NCBI GenBank assembly: GCA_002407865.1
Contig: DHPI01000046.1
Location: forward strand, 34,294 to 48,475
Length of the DNA stretch: 14,182 bases
Reading direction: 5' to 3'
Source: Spirochaetia bacterium UBA5368
GTDB lineage: Bacteria > Spirochaetota > UBA4802 > UBA5368
The notes beneath the pieces are model-generated. The model searched no databases and was not told the origin of the DNA. It worked only from the letters and a program-made list of their open reading frames with translations. The first letter of the stretch is position 1; each line of letters starts with the position of its first letter. Positions 5,995 to 13,354 of this stretch are shown here, in pieces. The translations under genes and the position numbers were made by a program.

Positions 5995-7818
5995 TCAATC
6001 GCTGCCCGCATACAGCGATTCGATTATATCCGCGTGTCGTGCAGACACGACCTTTCGCTTCACCTTGAGTGTCGGTGTCAGTTCGCCCGTTTCCTGGCTG
6101 AATGGCGTTGACAGCAGCGCAAATTTTTTAATCTGCTCGACCTTGCCGAGAGGTTTGTTTAATATATCTACAAGTGTGCGATATTTTGCAATTACCTCGG
6201 GCAGCGCCACGATTTTATCTGGATCCGTTTCCGATATTCCGTTTTCCAAAAGCCATTGCGTAAGCATGTCGAATCCCGGAACGATCAGGGCGACGAGGAA
6301 TTTTCTCCTGTCGCCGATGACGGCAATTTGCTCAATAAGCGGATTAGTCTTGAAAAGGTTTTCTATTACCTGCGGGGCGATGTTTTTTCCTCCCGATGTG
6401 ACGATAATATCCTTCTTCCTGTCCGTTATTTTCAGATATCCATCGTTGTCAATAATGCCGATATCGCCTGTTTTAAACCACCCGTCGCTGGTAAAAACCT
6501 CCCTGGTATCCTCCGGCCTGTTGTAATATCCTTTCATGACCTGGGGCCCTCGTATCAGGATTTCGCCGTCATCGGCGATTTGGCACTCCGTGCGGGGGAG
6601 AATCGGTCCGGCCGTATCCATTTTAATAGGCTTCATGTAATGATACGTATGCACGTGCGTGACCGGGGATGTTTCGGTAAGGCCATACCCGATGTGCGAT
6701 TCAAGCCCGATACCGAGGAAAAACTCATATATTTCGTACGAGAGCGGCGCACCGCCGATGCCGATACATCTCATTCTGTCCATTCCGATTGCTTCGCGCA
6801 GTTTTGAAAAAATCAATTTTTCCGCGAGTGCGTATTTCCGTGACAGAAAATACGGCATCTTTTTGTTCACGGCGGTGTAATGCGCGCCCCTGCGGCCCGT
6901 GTTTACGGCCCATGAGAATATCTTTTTCTTCAACGGAGGCGCAGTTGACACCTTGGCCATGATTCCAAGGTAGAGCTTTTCAAGGATTCGCGGCACGACA
7001 AGAAAAACAGTCGGACGGACTTCAAGCAGATCTTCAAGAAGATGCTCGGGGCCCCGGGAATACGCCACCGTTTCGCCCAGCGCCAACAGGGCGTGGTAGC
7101 CGACCGTCCGTTCAAGGGAATGTGACAGCGGGAGTATTGAAAGCGCGATGCCCGAATAATCGAATGGATGGTGTTCGAGAAATTGATTGACCTGTATCAC
7201 CATATTATTGTGCGTCAGCATCACTCCCTTTGGATTGCCGGTTGTTCCCGACGTATAAATAAGCGTCATTATCTCGTCGCAATTGATATTTCGTATTCGA
7301 TTGTCAATTTCGTCTTCTTGAGGCGAAGTGCCGCCTTCCTTTAAAGCGTCGGCAAGCGTGACGACCAATGAGTCGCTGTATTGAATATCATCAAAAACAA
7401 TAATTTTTTTTAAATGTGTCAGATCGGCTTTTTGGTCGAGCAGGTTGTCAACCTGTGTTTTCCCGCTGCAGAAGCACATCAGCGACTGAGAATCATTGAG
7501 GATGAACGCCGCTTCCGGGCCGGAGTTTGTGCTGTATATCGTGACGTCGATCCCCCCGACAGAGAGCGTTGCGATGTCGGCGAAAACCCATTCGGGACGG
7601 TTTTCCGAATAGATGGCTATCCTGTCCCCCTGCATAATGCCGTTTTGAATCAGGTATGATGCAAGTCGGTCAATTCGATTCTTTACCTCGCGCCACGTAA
7701 TATCTTTCCAGCCATCGGTCTCCCTGAATTTCATAAAAACATTGTTCGGTTTGTCCGCCGCCCTGTTTCTGAAAATTCCGGGAAACGTGGTTTCTTCATA
7801 TCGTGATGCAATTCCCAT
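5995..7818 (-). CDS. Long-chain fatty acid--CoA ligase (AMP-forming)
   Basis: A 607-residue adenylate-forming enzyme that activates a fatty acid with ATP to acyl-AMP and then to acyl-CoA, for lipid synthesis or beta-oxidation. Motifs in order: the phosphate-binding loop YTSGTTGNPKG (188-198), GYGLTETSP (377-385), WFKTGD (447-452), DRKKD (466-470) and the likely catalytic Lys585 in LKVKRK. The length, the early HSLERT segment and the insert after GIGGAPLS fit the FAA1/FadD15-type long-chain acyl-CoA synthetases, about 600 residues, rather than acetyl-CoA synthetase. The ATG at 7816-7818 follows GGAGG at six bases. No membrane segment is evident; association with the inner membrane is usual in the family. 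A good promoter lies 78 bases upstream. No other beta-oxidation gene is present, so the physiological direction is unclear. Confidence 0.92.
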   Translation of the reverse strand: MGIASRYEETTFPGIFRNRAADKPNNVFMKFRETDGWKDITWREVKNRIDRLASYLIQNGIMQGDRIAIYSENRPEWVFADIATLSVGGIDVTIYSTNSGPEAAFILNDSQSLMCFCSGKTQVDNLLDQKADLTHLKKIIVFDDIQYSDSLVVTLADALKEGGTSPQEDEIDNRIRNINCDEIMTLIYTSGTTGNPKGVMLTHNNMVIQVNQFLEHHPFDYSGIALSILPLSHSLERTVGYHALLALGETVAYSRGPEHLLEDLLEVRPTVFLVVPRILEKLYLGIMAKVSTAPPLKKKIFSWAVNTGRRGAHYTAVNKKMPYFLSRKYALAEKLIFSKLREAIGMDRMRCIGIGGAPLSYEIYEFFLGIGLESHIGYGLTETSPVTHVHTYHYMKPIKMDTAGPILPRTECQIADDGEILIRGPQVMKGYYNRPEDTREVFTSDGWFKTGDIGIIDNDGYLKITDRKKDIIVTSGGKNIAPQVIENLFKTNPLIEQIAVIGDRRKFLVALIVPGFDMLTQWLLENGISETDPDKIVALPEVIAKYRTLVDILNKPLGKVEQIKKFALLSTPFSQETGELTPTLKVKRKVVSARHADIIESLYAGSD

Positions 7819-7895
7819 TGAAAACCTCCATTCAGTTTTTTATATATGTCGTACAACGTTGCATGAGACAAGCCGTCGTTTGCATACGTAAAATA

Positions 7896-7924
7896 ATATT
7901 ACCACATATGGCAATATATGTAAA
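7896..7924 (-). promoter_or_regulatory. Sigma-70-type promoter of the acyl-CoA ligase gene
   Basis: On the minus strand TTTACA (7919-7924, five of six) and TAATAT (7896-7901, four of six) are exactly 17 bases apart in an AT-rich stretch. Transcription would begin about 70 bases before the ATG. The leader contains CAACGTTG, a perfect 8-base palindrome at 7854-7861, flanked by GACA/TGTC, which might be an operator. Confidence 0.55.
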
Positions 7925-7968
7925 GAATATTTTATGGCGGATATATTGAGCAAAATAAAGGGAAATAT

Positions 7969-8006
7969 GAATATACAAAACGGCGCGCATTTGTGAATGC
8001 GCGCCG
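7969..8006 (-). terminator. Intrinsic terminator of ilvD
   Basis: CGGCGCGCAT (7981-7990) and ATGCGCGCCG (7997-8006) form a perfect 10-base GC-rich stem with a six-base loop. Read on the minus strand it is followed by TTTTGTATATT. It sits only eight bases after the ilvD stop codon and separates ilvD from the acyl-CoA ligase gene. Confidence 0.8.
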
Positions 8007-8014
8007 CGTGAACA

Positions 8015-9676
8015 TCAGCTCTCGAAGACGGCCCCCCTGTCGGCCGATGATACAAAGTGCGCATAACGATGCATGTAGCCGGAGGTTATTTTCGGCTTCG
8101 AGGGTTTCCATGCCGAAAGGCGCTGTGAAATTTCAGCGTCCGAGAGCTTCACATTAATGCGTTTGCCGGGGATGTCGATCTCGACAATATCCCCTTCACG
8201 AACAATCGCTATCGGTCCGCCGGACGCGGCCTCGGGAGAGACATGGCCGATGGATGCGCCCCTCGTCGCTCCGGAGAACCGCCCATCGGTTATCAGTGCG
8301 ACATCCTTGTCGAGACCCATGCCGGCGATTACCGACGTAGGTGTTAGCATCTCGCGCATGCCGGGACCGCCCTTCGGCCCTTCGTATATAATCACAACGA
8401 CATCGCCCTTTTTAATTGCGCCGGACATTATAGCCTTTACCGCGTCTTCTTCCGATGTAAATACTCGCGCCGGTCCGCTGTGCTTCAGCATCGATGAGTC
8501 AACCGCCGCCTGTTTCACAATACATCCGTCGGGCGCGATGTTGCCGACAAGCACCGCAAGGCCGCCGTCCCTGTGTACCGGTTTCTCAAATTTTCGTATA
8601 ACGCCGGGATCGAGTATCTCTCTGTTTTTTACATTATGTTCTATGGTTGCTCCGGTTACGGTCAGCGCGTCGCCATGGATAAGCCCGTGTTTAAGGAGTT
8701 CGTGCAAAATTGCGGAAATTCCGCCCGCCCTGTGGAGATCTTCCATATGATGAGGCCCTGCCGGTGAAAGCGTGCACAGATGCGGGGTTTTCTGTGATAT
8801 TGGATTTATTTCCTTCAGGGTAAGTTCAATACCCGCATAATGCGCAATTGCGGGAAGGTGAAGGGCGGTATTCGACGATCCGCCGATGGCCATATCGATG
8901 GCCAGCGCGTTTTCGAACGCTTCGCGCGTTAATATTTTTCGCGGAGTTATCTTCTTTTTAACAAGCTCTAATATTTTACGGCCACTTTCCTTTGCGAGGC
9001 GAATTCGGTCTGCCATTACCGCGGGGATTGTGCCGTTGAACGGCAGCGCCATCCCGAGGGCCTCGGTGAGGCAGTTCATTGAATTTGCGGTAAAAAGTCC
9101 CGCACACGATCCCGCACCGGGGCAGGCCGCGCATTCAATATCATGCAGTTCCTCATCGGTGATGGATTTGCTTGCCGCCCGGCCCACTGCCTCGAAAACA
9201 TTCGTTACGGAAATTTTCTGCCCCCTGTATTCGCCGGCGAGCATGGGGCCGCCGCTGACCAGTATGGCGGGAATATTGAGACGCGCCGCGGCGATAAGCA
9301 TGCCGGGGATAATCTTATCGCAATTTGGGATAAGCACCAGCCCGTCAAACGGATGCGCGGTTGCCATGATTTCAATGGAGTCGGCGATAAGTTCACGCGA
9401 GCCCAGTGAATATTTCATCCCGATATGATTCATGGCGATTCCATCACACACCCCGATGGTCGAGAACTCGAGCGGTGTTCCGCCGGCCGCCAATATTCCC
9501 TTTTTTACGGCATCCGCAATTGTCGCGAGATGTATATGTCCCGGGATTATCTCATTGGAAGAATTCGCAATGCCGATAATCGGCCTGTTTATTTCTTCAT
9601 CGGTAAGGCCGGCCGCCTTAAAGAGTGAACGGTGCGGGGCCCTCTCTATTCCTTTTTTCATTAAATCACTTCTCAT
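8015..9676 (-). CDS. ilvD: Dihydroxy-acid dehydratase
   Basis: IlvD removes water from 2,3-dihydroxy-isovalerate and 2,3-dihydroxy-3-methylvalerate to give the keto acids that precede valine, leucine and isoleucine (and pantothenate). The 553 residues are full length and carry the family landmarks GVCDGIAM (75-82), PNCDK (117-121), and [16 protein letters not shown] (185-200). Cys119 and Cys191 are the likely iron-sulfur ligands. The stretch IIPGHIHL near residue 44 has glycine where [2Fe-2S] enzymes usually have a third ligand cysteine (PCNIHL-like), as in E. coli IlvD; this points to an oxygen-sensitive [4Fe-4S] enzyme, an inference. The ATG follows AGGAG at a normal distance. It has its own promoter and terminator. 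The next step in the pathway, ilvE, is in this window but 3.9 kb away on the other strand. Confidence 0.97.
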   Translation of the reverse strand: MRSDLMKKGIERAPHRSLFKAAGLTDEEINRPIIGIANSSNEIIPGHIHLATIADAVKKGILAAGGTPLEFSTIGVCDGIAMNHIGMKYSLGSRELIADSIEIMATAHPFDGLVLIPNCDKIIPGMLIAAARLNIPAILVSGGPMLAGEYRGQKISVTNVFEAVGRAASKSITDEELHDIECAACPGAGSCAGLFTANSMNCLTEALGMALPFNGTIPAVMADRIRLAKESGRKILELVKKKITPRKILTREAFENALAIDMAIGGSSNTALHLPAIAHYAGIELTLKEINPISQKTPHLCTLSPAGPHHMEDLHRAGGISAILHELLKHGLIHGDALTVTGATIEHNVKNREILDPGVIRKFEKPVHRDGGLAVLVGNIAPDGCIVKQAAVDSSMLKHSGPARVFTSEEDAVKAIMSGAIKKGDVVVIIYEGPKGGPGMREMLTPTSVIAGMGLDKDVALITDGRFSGATRGASIGHVSPEAASGGPIAIVREGDIVEIDIPGKRINVKLSDAEISQRLSAWKPSKPKITSGYMHRYAHFVSSADRGAVFES

Positions 9677-9757
9677 TGATTTCTCCTTTTATGAGCGTTG
9701 TTCCATCGCTGGTATTGAGCATCGGCTAATGGGACTTAATATAAACAACAACCCTTT

Positions 9758-9785
9758 AGAATATGGGAAAAACAGTTCCTGTCAA
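9758..9785 (-). promoter_or_regulatory. Promoter of ilvD
   Basis: A consensus TTGACA (9780-9785 on the minus strand) is followed after 16 bases by TATTCT (9758-9763, four of six). The predicted leader of about 75 bases contains GTTGTT and AACAAC segments that could pair, but no T-box, terminator or leader peptide rich in Ile/Val/Leu codons that I can see. Confidence 0.55.
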
Positions 9786-9923
9786 GATAAAATACGTACC
9801 TTCATCCGTTGCATAAATGATACATCTGTACCATGAATGCATACACAATTTGGCAGTCGATTATGGTTCATTTGAAAAGCATCATATCCGCCTGGAAATA
9901 TCAGGAGTTGTGAATACAATACT

Positions 9924-9953
9924 ATTCCGCATTGGAATGAATAATGCATTATT
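9924..9953. repeat. Two adjoining inverted repeats upstream of the microprotein
   Basis: ATTCC-gcatt-GGAAT (9924-9938) is followed after one base by the 14-base perfect palindrome AATAATGCATTATT (9940-9953). Both lie 24-53 bases before the microprotein ATG, where an operator or a leader RNA hairpin could act. Confidence 0.5.
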
Positions 9954-9976
9954 ACTGGCAGAAGGAAGGTGCTGCC

Positions 9977-10114
9977 ATGAAATTTAATATATTGGAAATG
10001 TTTATTACATTCTGGGCGTCGGCCCTGCTCTGGTTGCTTGTGGAGTATTTATATTCGCGGATACAGAAAAATCACGGCTCGAATACGACATTTGAGCGTT
10101 ACCATGACAAATAG
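9977..10114 (+). CDS. 45-residue single-pass membrane microprotein
   Basis: A short gene with an ATG preceded by GAAGGAAGG at a good distance (purine-rich site 9961-9969) and a TAG at 10112-10114. The product begins MKFNILEMFITFWASALLWL and continues with a polar tail ending in the stretch ERYHDK. Residues 8-25 form one hydrophobic, tryptophan- and leucine-rich transmembrane helix; the tail after residue 26 is charged and polar (SRIQKNHGSNTTFERYHDK). There is no cleavage site after the helix, so it should stay membrane-anchored; the likely topology is N-out or N-in by inference only. It resembles the small inner-membrane proteins that regulate membrane complexes, but I recognise no family. 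It is separated from neighbours by its own gap on both sides. The evidence is the ribosome binding site plus a coherent membrane design; chance is possible but unlikely. Confidence 0.6.
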   Translation: MKFNILEMFITFWASALLWLLVEYLYSRIQKNHGSNTTFERYHDK

Positions 10115-10291
10115 CCTGTTTCGTCTCACGCCTGCCGTGTCGTGCGCATCCTGAACGATAACCGCCGTTAATCGCCCATCAGTATAAAAAATTGCTTTAC
10201 TGCCTCACTATTTTGAGTGCGTATACGTATAATGGAATGAAACACGCACACTGTGTGGCGGGTACTCAGAGAAAAAATAGCGGGGAAGGGT

Positions 10292-10708
10292 ATGCGTTTG
10301 AAATGCGTCGTTCTTTGTGGTGCGGTTCTCGTATCGGCGGTTTGCACCGTGAAAGCAGTCGCTCAGGAATATGAGAACATATTGCTGCGGGACATTGCCG
10401 CAGGTATTGATACATATAAAAATAAAGAGATCACGCTCAGGCTGCGGCTGAAACTTGTGGACAACGTTTTTCATGCCATAGTTTTTTATGATGCGAAAAA
10501 CACCGATATAGAATTCGATGCTGAATATTATTATAAAAACGATATGTTGCGCCCGTTGCTTCTCGACCTGCATGCGGGCATGGAATATTGTGTCAGTTTC
10601 AGAGTTACCGGTGTTGGCGCCCTGGGAAATGTGTATGGCGAACTTTTACGGTTTGTTCCGGTTGTGTTAATGAAATTGCCCGAAGTGATTAACAGCGCTG
10701 CGCAATGA
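10292..10708 (+). CDS. Exported protein of unknown function
   Basis: A 138-residue protein with a typical signal peptide: MRLK, a hydrophobic run with several Val and Ala, then AVA-QE as the probable cleavage site after residue 24. The mature part (about 114 residues) reads as alternating hydrophobic strands: KNKEITLRLRLKL, FHAIVFYD, MEYCVSFRVTGVG, GELLRFVPVVL, ending in MKLPEVINSAAQ. The pattern of a strand-rich domain opening with Y-x-N/G-K-x-I/V and ending near the C-terminus recalls a small OB-fold domain of the kind found in exported bacterial proteins, but that is a guess. I recognise no family or active-site motif. The ATG at 10292 follows GGGGAAGGG closely; the frame is open further upstream (to 10253) without a better start. 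A strong hairpin follows, so it is probably monocistronic. TATAAT at 10228-10233 may be its -10. Confidence 0.7.
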   Translation: MRLKCVVLCGAVLVSAVCTVKAVAQEYENILLRDIAAGIDTYKNKEITLRLRLKLVDNVFHAIVFYDAKNTDIEFDAEYYYKNDMLRPLLLDLHAGMEYCVSFRVTGVGALGNVYGELLRFVPVVLMKLPEVINSAAQ

Positions 10709-10716
10709 AAAAGTAA

Positions 10717-10748
10717 AAGGCAGAATAGCTGGGCGGCTATTCTGCCTT
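10717..10748 (+). terminator. Hairpin terminator after the unknown exported protein
   Basis: A perfect 13-base stem AAGGCAGAATAGC (10717-10729) / GCTATTCTGCCTT (10736-10748) with a six-base loop lies eight bases after the stop codon. Only a weak T-rich stretch (TTCAATTGTT) follows, yet stem length and place make it a likely terminator. Confidence 0.75.
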
Positions 10749-11016
10749 CAATTGTTGATCGTTACTTACGCGCAGTGCCAAGATTTCAATACAGTAATAA
10801 TCGGGAGGGAATTACCATATTTAGTCTTGTATATTCAGCATCGGTATTCAGTGATGATTTCTTTAGTCTTTTTTCGTACTATATCAAAAATAAATTTAGT
10901 AATTTTTTAGGTTGACAATCGCGTGATTTAATTATATTTATTTGATATGCGTGGTCGAATTCTGTTGAAATGAATAAATGTCGTTTGAAAAATTAAAAAA
11001 TAATAAAGGGGTCAGG
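10749..11016. other. Upstream region of the OmpA-domain lipoprotein gene
   Basis: An AT-rich stretch after the terminator at 10717-10748; the full gap between the flanking genes is 308 bases. It contains direct repeats TTTAGTCTT at 10820-10828 and 10862-10870 (42 bases apart, four helical turns) and TATTCAG at 10832-10838 and 10845-10851 (13 bases apart), ahead of the promoter at 10912. I see no RNA gene or AUG-start open frame with a ribosome binding site apart from the flanking genes. Confidence 0.5.
10912..10938 (+). promoter_or_regulatory. Promoter of the Loa22-like lipoprotein gene
   Basis: A consensus TTGACA (10912-10917) lies 15 bases before TATATT (10933-10938, five of six); a 17-base spacer would instead give TATTTA. 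The surroundings are strongly AT-rich, with T-runs upstream, as in highly expressed genes. The leader to the ATG would be about 70 bases. Confidence 0.55.
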
Positions 11017-11532
11017 ATGAAAACGAACAGATTTTCATACGGAGTATTTGTGATGGTGCTTGGCGCGGCGTTTTTTATGATGTCATGCGGTTCTGCTCCG
11101 GAGGTAAAAGAGCAGACGGCGGTGCCGGCGGCGAGTCTTGTCGACATGCAGAATGAACAGCTGGCGAAGATACCGGTTACAGGATTTGATTACAAGAGCT
11201 CGACGATGCCTCCTCAGAAATGGGATAGATGGGCAAAAGCGGCTGCGCCGGTTGTCCGTGACATCATTAATAAGCTTCCCGAAGGATACGTGTTGCAGGT
11301 AACGGGGCACACGGATGCCCGCGGACCGGAAAATGCCATCGGGAACAAACCCGGCAACATCAAGATTTCGGCCGACAGGGCGAAGGCAGTGTTTAATTCG
11401 CTTAGGAAAGAAGGAATTACGTCGCCGAATATGATCTACAAGGGAGTCGGCTCGTCCGATCTTCTCCCGGGCGTCGATCCAAACGATCCGCAGCAGAGGC
11501 GCGTTTCGTTTAAGGTTGTTCCAAAGGCATAA
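11017..11532 (+). CDS. OmpA-domain lipoprotein, Loa22-like
   Basis: A 171-residue exported lipoprotein with a peptidoglycan-binding OmpA C-terminal domain. The signal peptide ends at MMSC (Cys24), a loose lipobox of the spirochaete kind. The mature protein has a short linker, then a domain with TGHTDARG (96-103), SADRAKAV (118-125), GVGSSD (143-148) and a closing RRVSF (161-165). Asp100 and Arg121 correspond to the Asp and Arg that bind diaminopimelate in E. coli OmpA. The segment from FDYK through KWDRWAKAAAPVV to the end matches, as I remember it, Leptospira Loa22, an abundant surface-linked virulence lipoprotein, including the GxKxGN insert after TGHTD. It probably ties the outer membrane to the cell wall. 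I take the ATG at 11017, preceded by GGGGTCAGG, over an in-frame ATG at 10978 that would put a charged tail before the signal peptide. A strong promoter and terminator suggest a monocistronic, well-expressed gene. Confidence 0.88.
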   Translation: MKTNRFSYGVFVMVLGAAFFMMSCGSAPEVKEQTAVPAASLVDMQNEQLAKIPVTGFDYKSSTMPPQKWDRWAKAAAPVVRDIINKLPEGYVLQVTGHTDARGPENAIGNKPGNIKISADRAKAVFNSLRKEGITSPNMIYKGVGSSDLLPGVDPNDPQQRRVSFKVVPKA

Positions 11533-11565
11533 TGTGTTTACGCTGTGGTATAGATTGAAATATCA

Positions 11566-11598
11566 GAGGCGGAACTGCAAAGAACCGCCTCTTTTTTT
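11566..11598 (+). terminator. Intrinsic terminator of the Loa22-like gene
   Basis: A perfect 7-base stem GAGGCGG (11566-11572) / CCGCCTC (11585-11591) with a 12-base loop is followed by seven T residues (11592-11598). It separates the lipoprotein gene from rsgA. Confidence 0.88.
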
Positions 11599-11619
11599 CG
11601 TTACAGGGAATGCGTTCAG

Positions 11620-12555
11620 ATGGTGAGCGGTAAGGGTGTTGTAATAAAGGTTTTTGGCCTGTATTACGCTGTTAAATCGGGCAACGATATTGTGAATTGT
11701 TTTTTGCGGGGAAAAATGCGCCAGCGTGGGGACCTGCATAAGTACAGCGATCCGATCGCAGTCGGCGATGATGTGTTGTTTGAAATACAGGATGACGGCG
11801 CGGGCGTTATAGAGGAGATACTGCCGAGAAAAAATGTTTTTTCACGCAAGGAAAAGGGCAGAAACAAGCGAGAGGATATTATCGCCTGTAACCTTGATCA
11901 GATAATCGTAGTGCAGTCGTTTGCCAGTCCGAAACTCAATCTTCGATTTGTTGACAGGCTTTATGTCCGCGGGTGTAAGGGCGACATTCCAATTGTCGTA
12001 TGTATAAATAAAATTGATATTGCGGATGATGAAATTATCAGGTATATAAAGGAGTATTATAAAAACGCCAGGATCAGAATATCGATGGTAAGCGCCCTGA
12101 CGGGAGAGGGTATTGATGAATTCAGAAAGATCATAGAAAAAAGAGTTTCGCTTTTTGTGGGGAATTCGGGTGTCGGTAAAACGAGTCTCCTGAATTACAT
12201 GTATCCGCATCTGCAATTACGTGTCGCCGAGATATCCAGAAGCACCGGGAAGGGACGGCATACCACGACAAACGTTGAAATGATAATGTCCGAAAAAAAA
12301 ACATGCATCATCGATACGCCGGGGCTGCGCGAGTTCGGACTGATGGATATTGAACCGGCCGCGGTTGGAAATTATTTTTATGAGTTTGGAAAACTCGGGG
12401 CGTTGTGTTCGTTTCAGCCGTGTACGCACGATCATGAACCGCATTGCGAAATCAAGAGAAGGGTGGATGCCGGACGCATCCACGAGGATAGATATGTTTC
12501 GTATCTCAATATGCTGTATTCAATCAGGGATTACCATGAAAATCTTTATGCGTAA
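11620..12555 (+). CDS. rsgA: Small ribosomal subunit biogenesis GTPase RsgA
   Basis: RsgA is a circularly permuted GTPase that checks and matures the decoding region of the 30S subunit. The 311-residue protein has an N-terminal OB-fold (about 1-75), then the permuted order of G motifs: G4 NKID (130-133), G5 SAL (158-160), the P-loop GNSGVGKTS (181-189), the switch segment GKGRHTTT (210-217) and G3 DTPG (232-235). A zinc-binding C-terminal region carries Cys263, Cys268, His270 and Cys276. All key residues are present. It is somewhat shorter than E. coli RsgA (350). The ATG at 11620 has only a weak CAGGGA at a long spacing, so expression may be low. The next gene starts 43 bases after its stop with no terminator, so the two are probably co-transcribed. 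Confidence 0.95.
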   Translation: MVSGKGVVIKVFGLYYAVKSGNDIVNCFLRGKMRQRGDLHKYSDPIAVGDDVLFEIQDDGAGVIEEILPRKNVFSRKEKGRNKREDIIACNLDQIIVVQSFASPKLNLRFVDRLYVRGCKGDIPIVVCINKIDIADDEIIRYIKEYYKNARIRISMVSALTGEGIDEFRKIIEKRVSLFVGNSGVGKTSLLNYMYPHLQLRVAEISRSTGKGRHTTTNVEMIMSEKKTCIIDTPGLREFGLMDIEPAAVGNYFYEFGKLGALCSFQPCTHDHEPHCEIKRRVDAGRIHEDRYVSYLNMLYSIRDYHENLYA

Positions 12556-12598
12556 TGTGAATGGGCTGATTCGAAATGCGTTTCAGGGATGACGTGTG

Positions 12599-13354
12599 AT
12601 GATCAGAGTGCGTGATGTCAGAGTGTCGTTCAACGGCCGAGCCGTATTGCAGGGCGTCAACCTTGATGTTCCGCATGGGAAACGTACGGTCGTGCTTGGG
12701 AAAAACGGTTGCGGCAAATCGGTATTGCTGAAAGCGATTTCGGGATTGATACCGCTGTCGGGCGGAAGCATCTGGATTAACGATCTCAGCCTTGAGGATT
12801 TTTTCCGCCAGCGCGAGCATCCAGGCGGCAGCGGTATCATGCTGGCGTATGTATTTCAAAAGGGCGGGCTCTTTGACTCGATGAATGTGTTCGACAATGT
12901 CGCCTTCGGTCTGCGCCGTATGAAAATGAATGAAGAATCTGTCCACCGAACAGTCATTGGTGCGCTTGCCAGTGTCGGACTGGCGGGCAGTGAGTATAAA
13001 CTTCCCTCAGAGCTGAGCGGGGGCATGCAGAAGCGCGTGGGTCTCGCAAGGGCTATCTGCCTGAATCCGGAGATTATTCTTTACGATGATCCCGCAGCCG
13101 GCCTCGATCCCATTCTTTCGGATGCGATTGCCGATTTGATTCTTGAGATTACGGGAAAGTACGCAACCACGTCGATTGTGGTTACTCATGACCTGAATGT
13201 CGCAAGAAAAATCGCGGATTTCGTGGCCCTCCTTCACGATGGAGTGATTGTGTATCATGATACTGTCGACGCTTTTTTTTCCCGCACTAACGAGTTTTCA
13301 CGCCAGTTTATCGAGGGCGATACTGAAGGCCCCATTGTCGAGCAGGCCATGTAA
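12599..13354 (+). CDS. ABC transporter ATP-binding protein, MlaF-like
   Basis: A 251-residue ABC ATPase of the Mla/Mce (phospholipid or organic-solvent resistance) type, which powers lipid movement between the membranes through a MlaE permease. Motifs: Walker A GKNGCGKS (34-41), Q-loop Gln87 in YVFQKGGLFDSMNVFDNVAFGLR, signature LSGGMQKRVGLARA (139-152), Walker B ILYDD (160-164), D-loop GLDP (168-171) and H-loop His197. The LFDSMNVFDNVAF and SGGMQKR segments are typical of MlaF. The residue after the Walker B Asp, normally the catalytic Glu, is Asp164 here. No permease or MCE-domain gene is in the window, and the next gene, ilvE, has its own start region. An in-frame GTG at 12596 could also serve as start; AGGGA (12585-12589) suits both. 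It follows rsgA by 43 bases and is probably in one transcript with it. Confidence 0.88.
   Translation: MIRVRDVRVSFNGRAVLQGVNLDVPHGKRTVVLGKNGCGKSVLLKAISGLIPLSGGSIWINDLSLEDFFRQREHPGGSGIMLAYVFQKGGLFDSMNVFDNVAFGLRRMKMNEESVHRTVIGALASVGLAGSEYKLPSELSGGMQKRVGLARAICLNPEIILYDDPAAGLDPILSDAIADLILEITGKYATTSIVVTHDLNVARKIADFVALLHDGVIVYHDTVDAFFSRTNEFSRQFIEGDTEGPIVEQAM

Larger units (their letters stand above)
9677..9976. other. 300-base gap between ilvD and the membrane microprotein
   Basis: The left part holds the ilvD ribosome binding site, leader and promoter (to 9785). The right part, 9786-9976, must hold the control region of the microprotein on the plus strand. It contains TACAAT (9915-9920) without a good -35, and two adjoining inverted repeats described separately. 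I see no RNA gene or further open frame with a ribosome binding site. Confidence 0.5.

Noticed and set aside
9432..9836. 134-codon plus-strand frame overlapping the ilvD start
   Set aside because: It is antisense to the conserved ilvD N-terminus and promoter, and has no domain; a shadow frame.
10817..10915. 33-codon open frame after a good GGGAGGG site, which would start at ATA and encode a Phe/Ser-rich peptide
   Set aside because: It has no standard start codon, is AT-rich by composition, and overlaps the -35 box of the lipoprotein promoter; chance is the simpler explanation.
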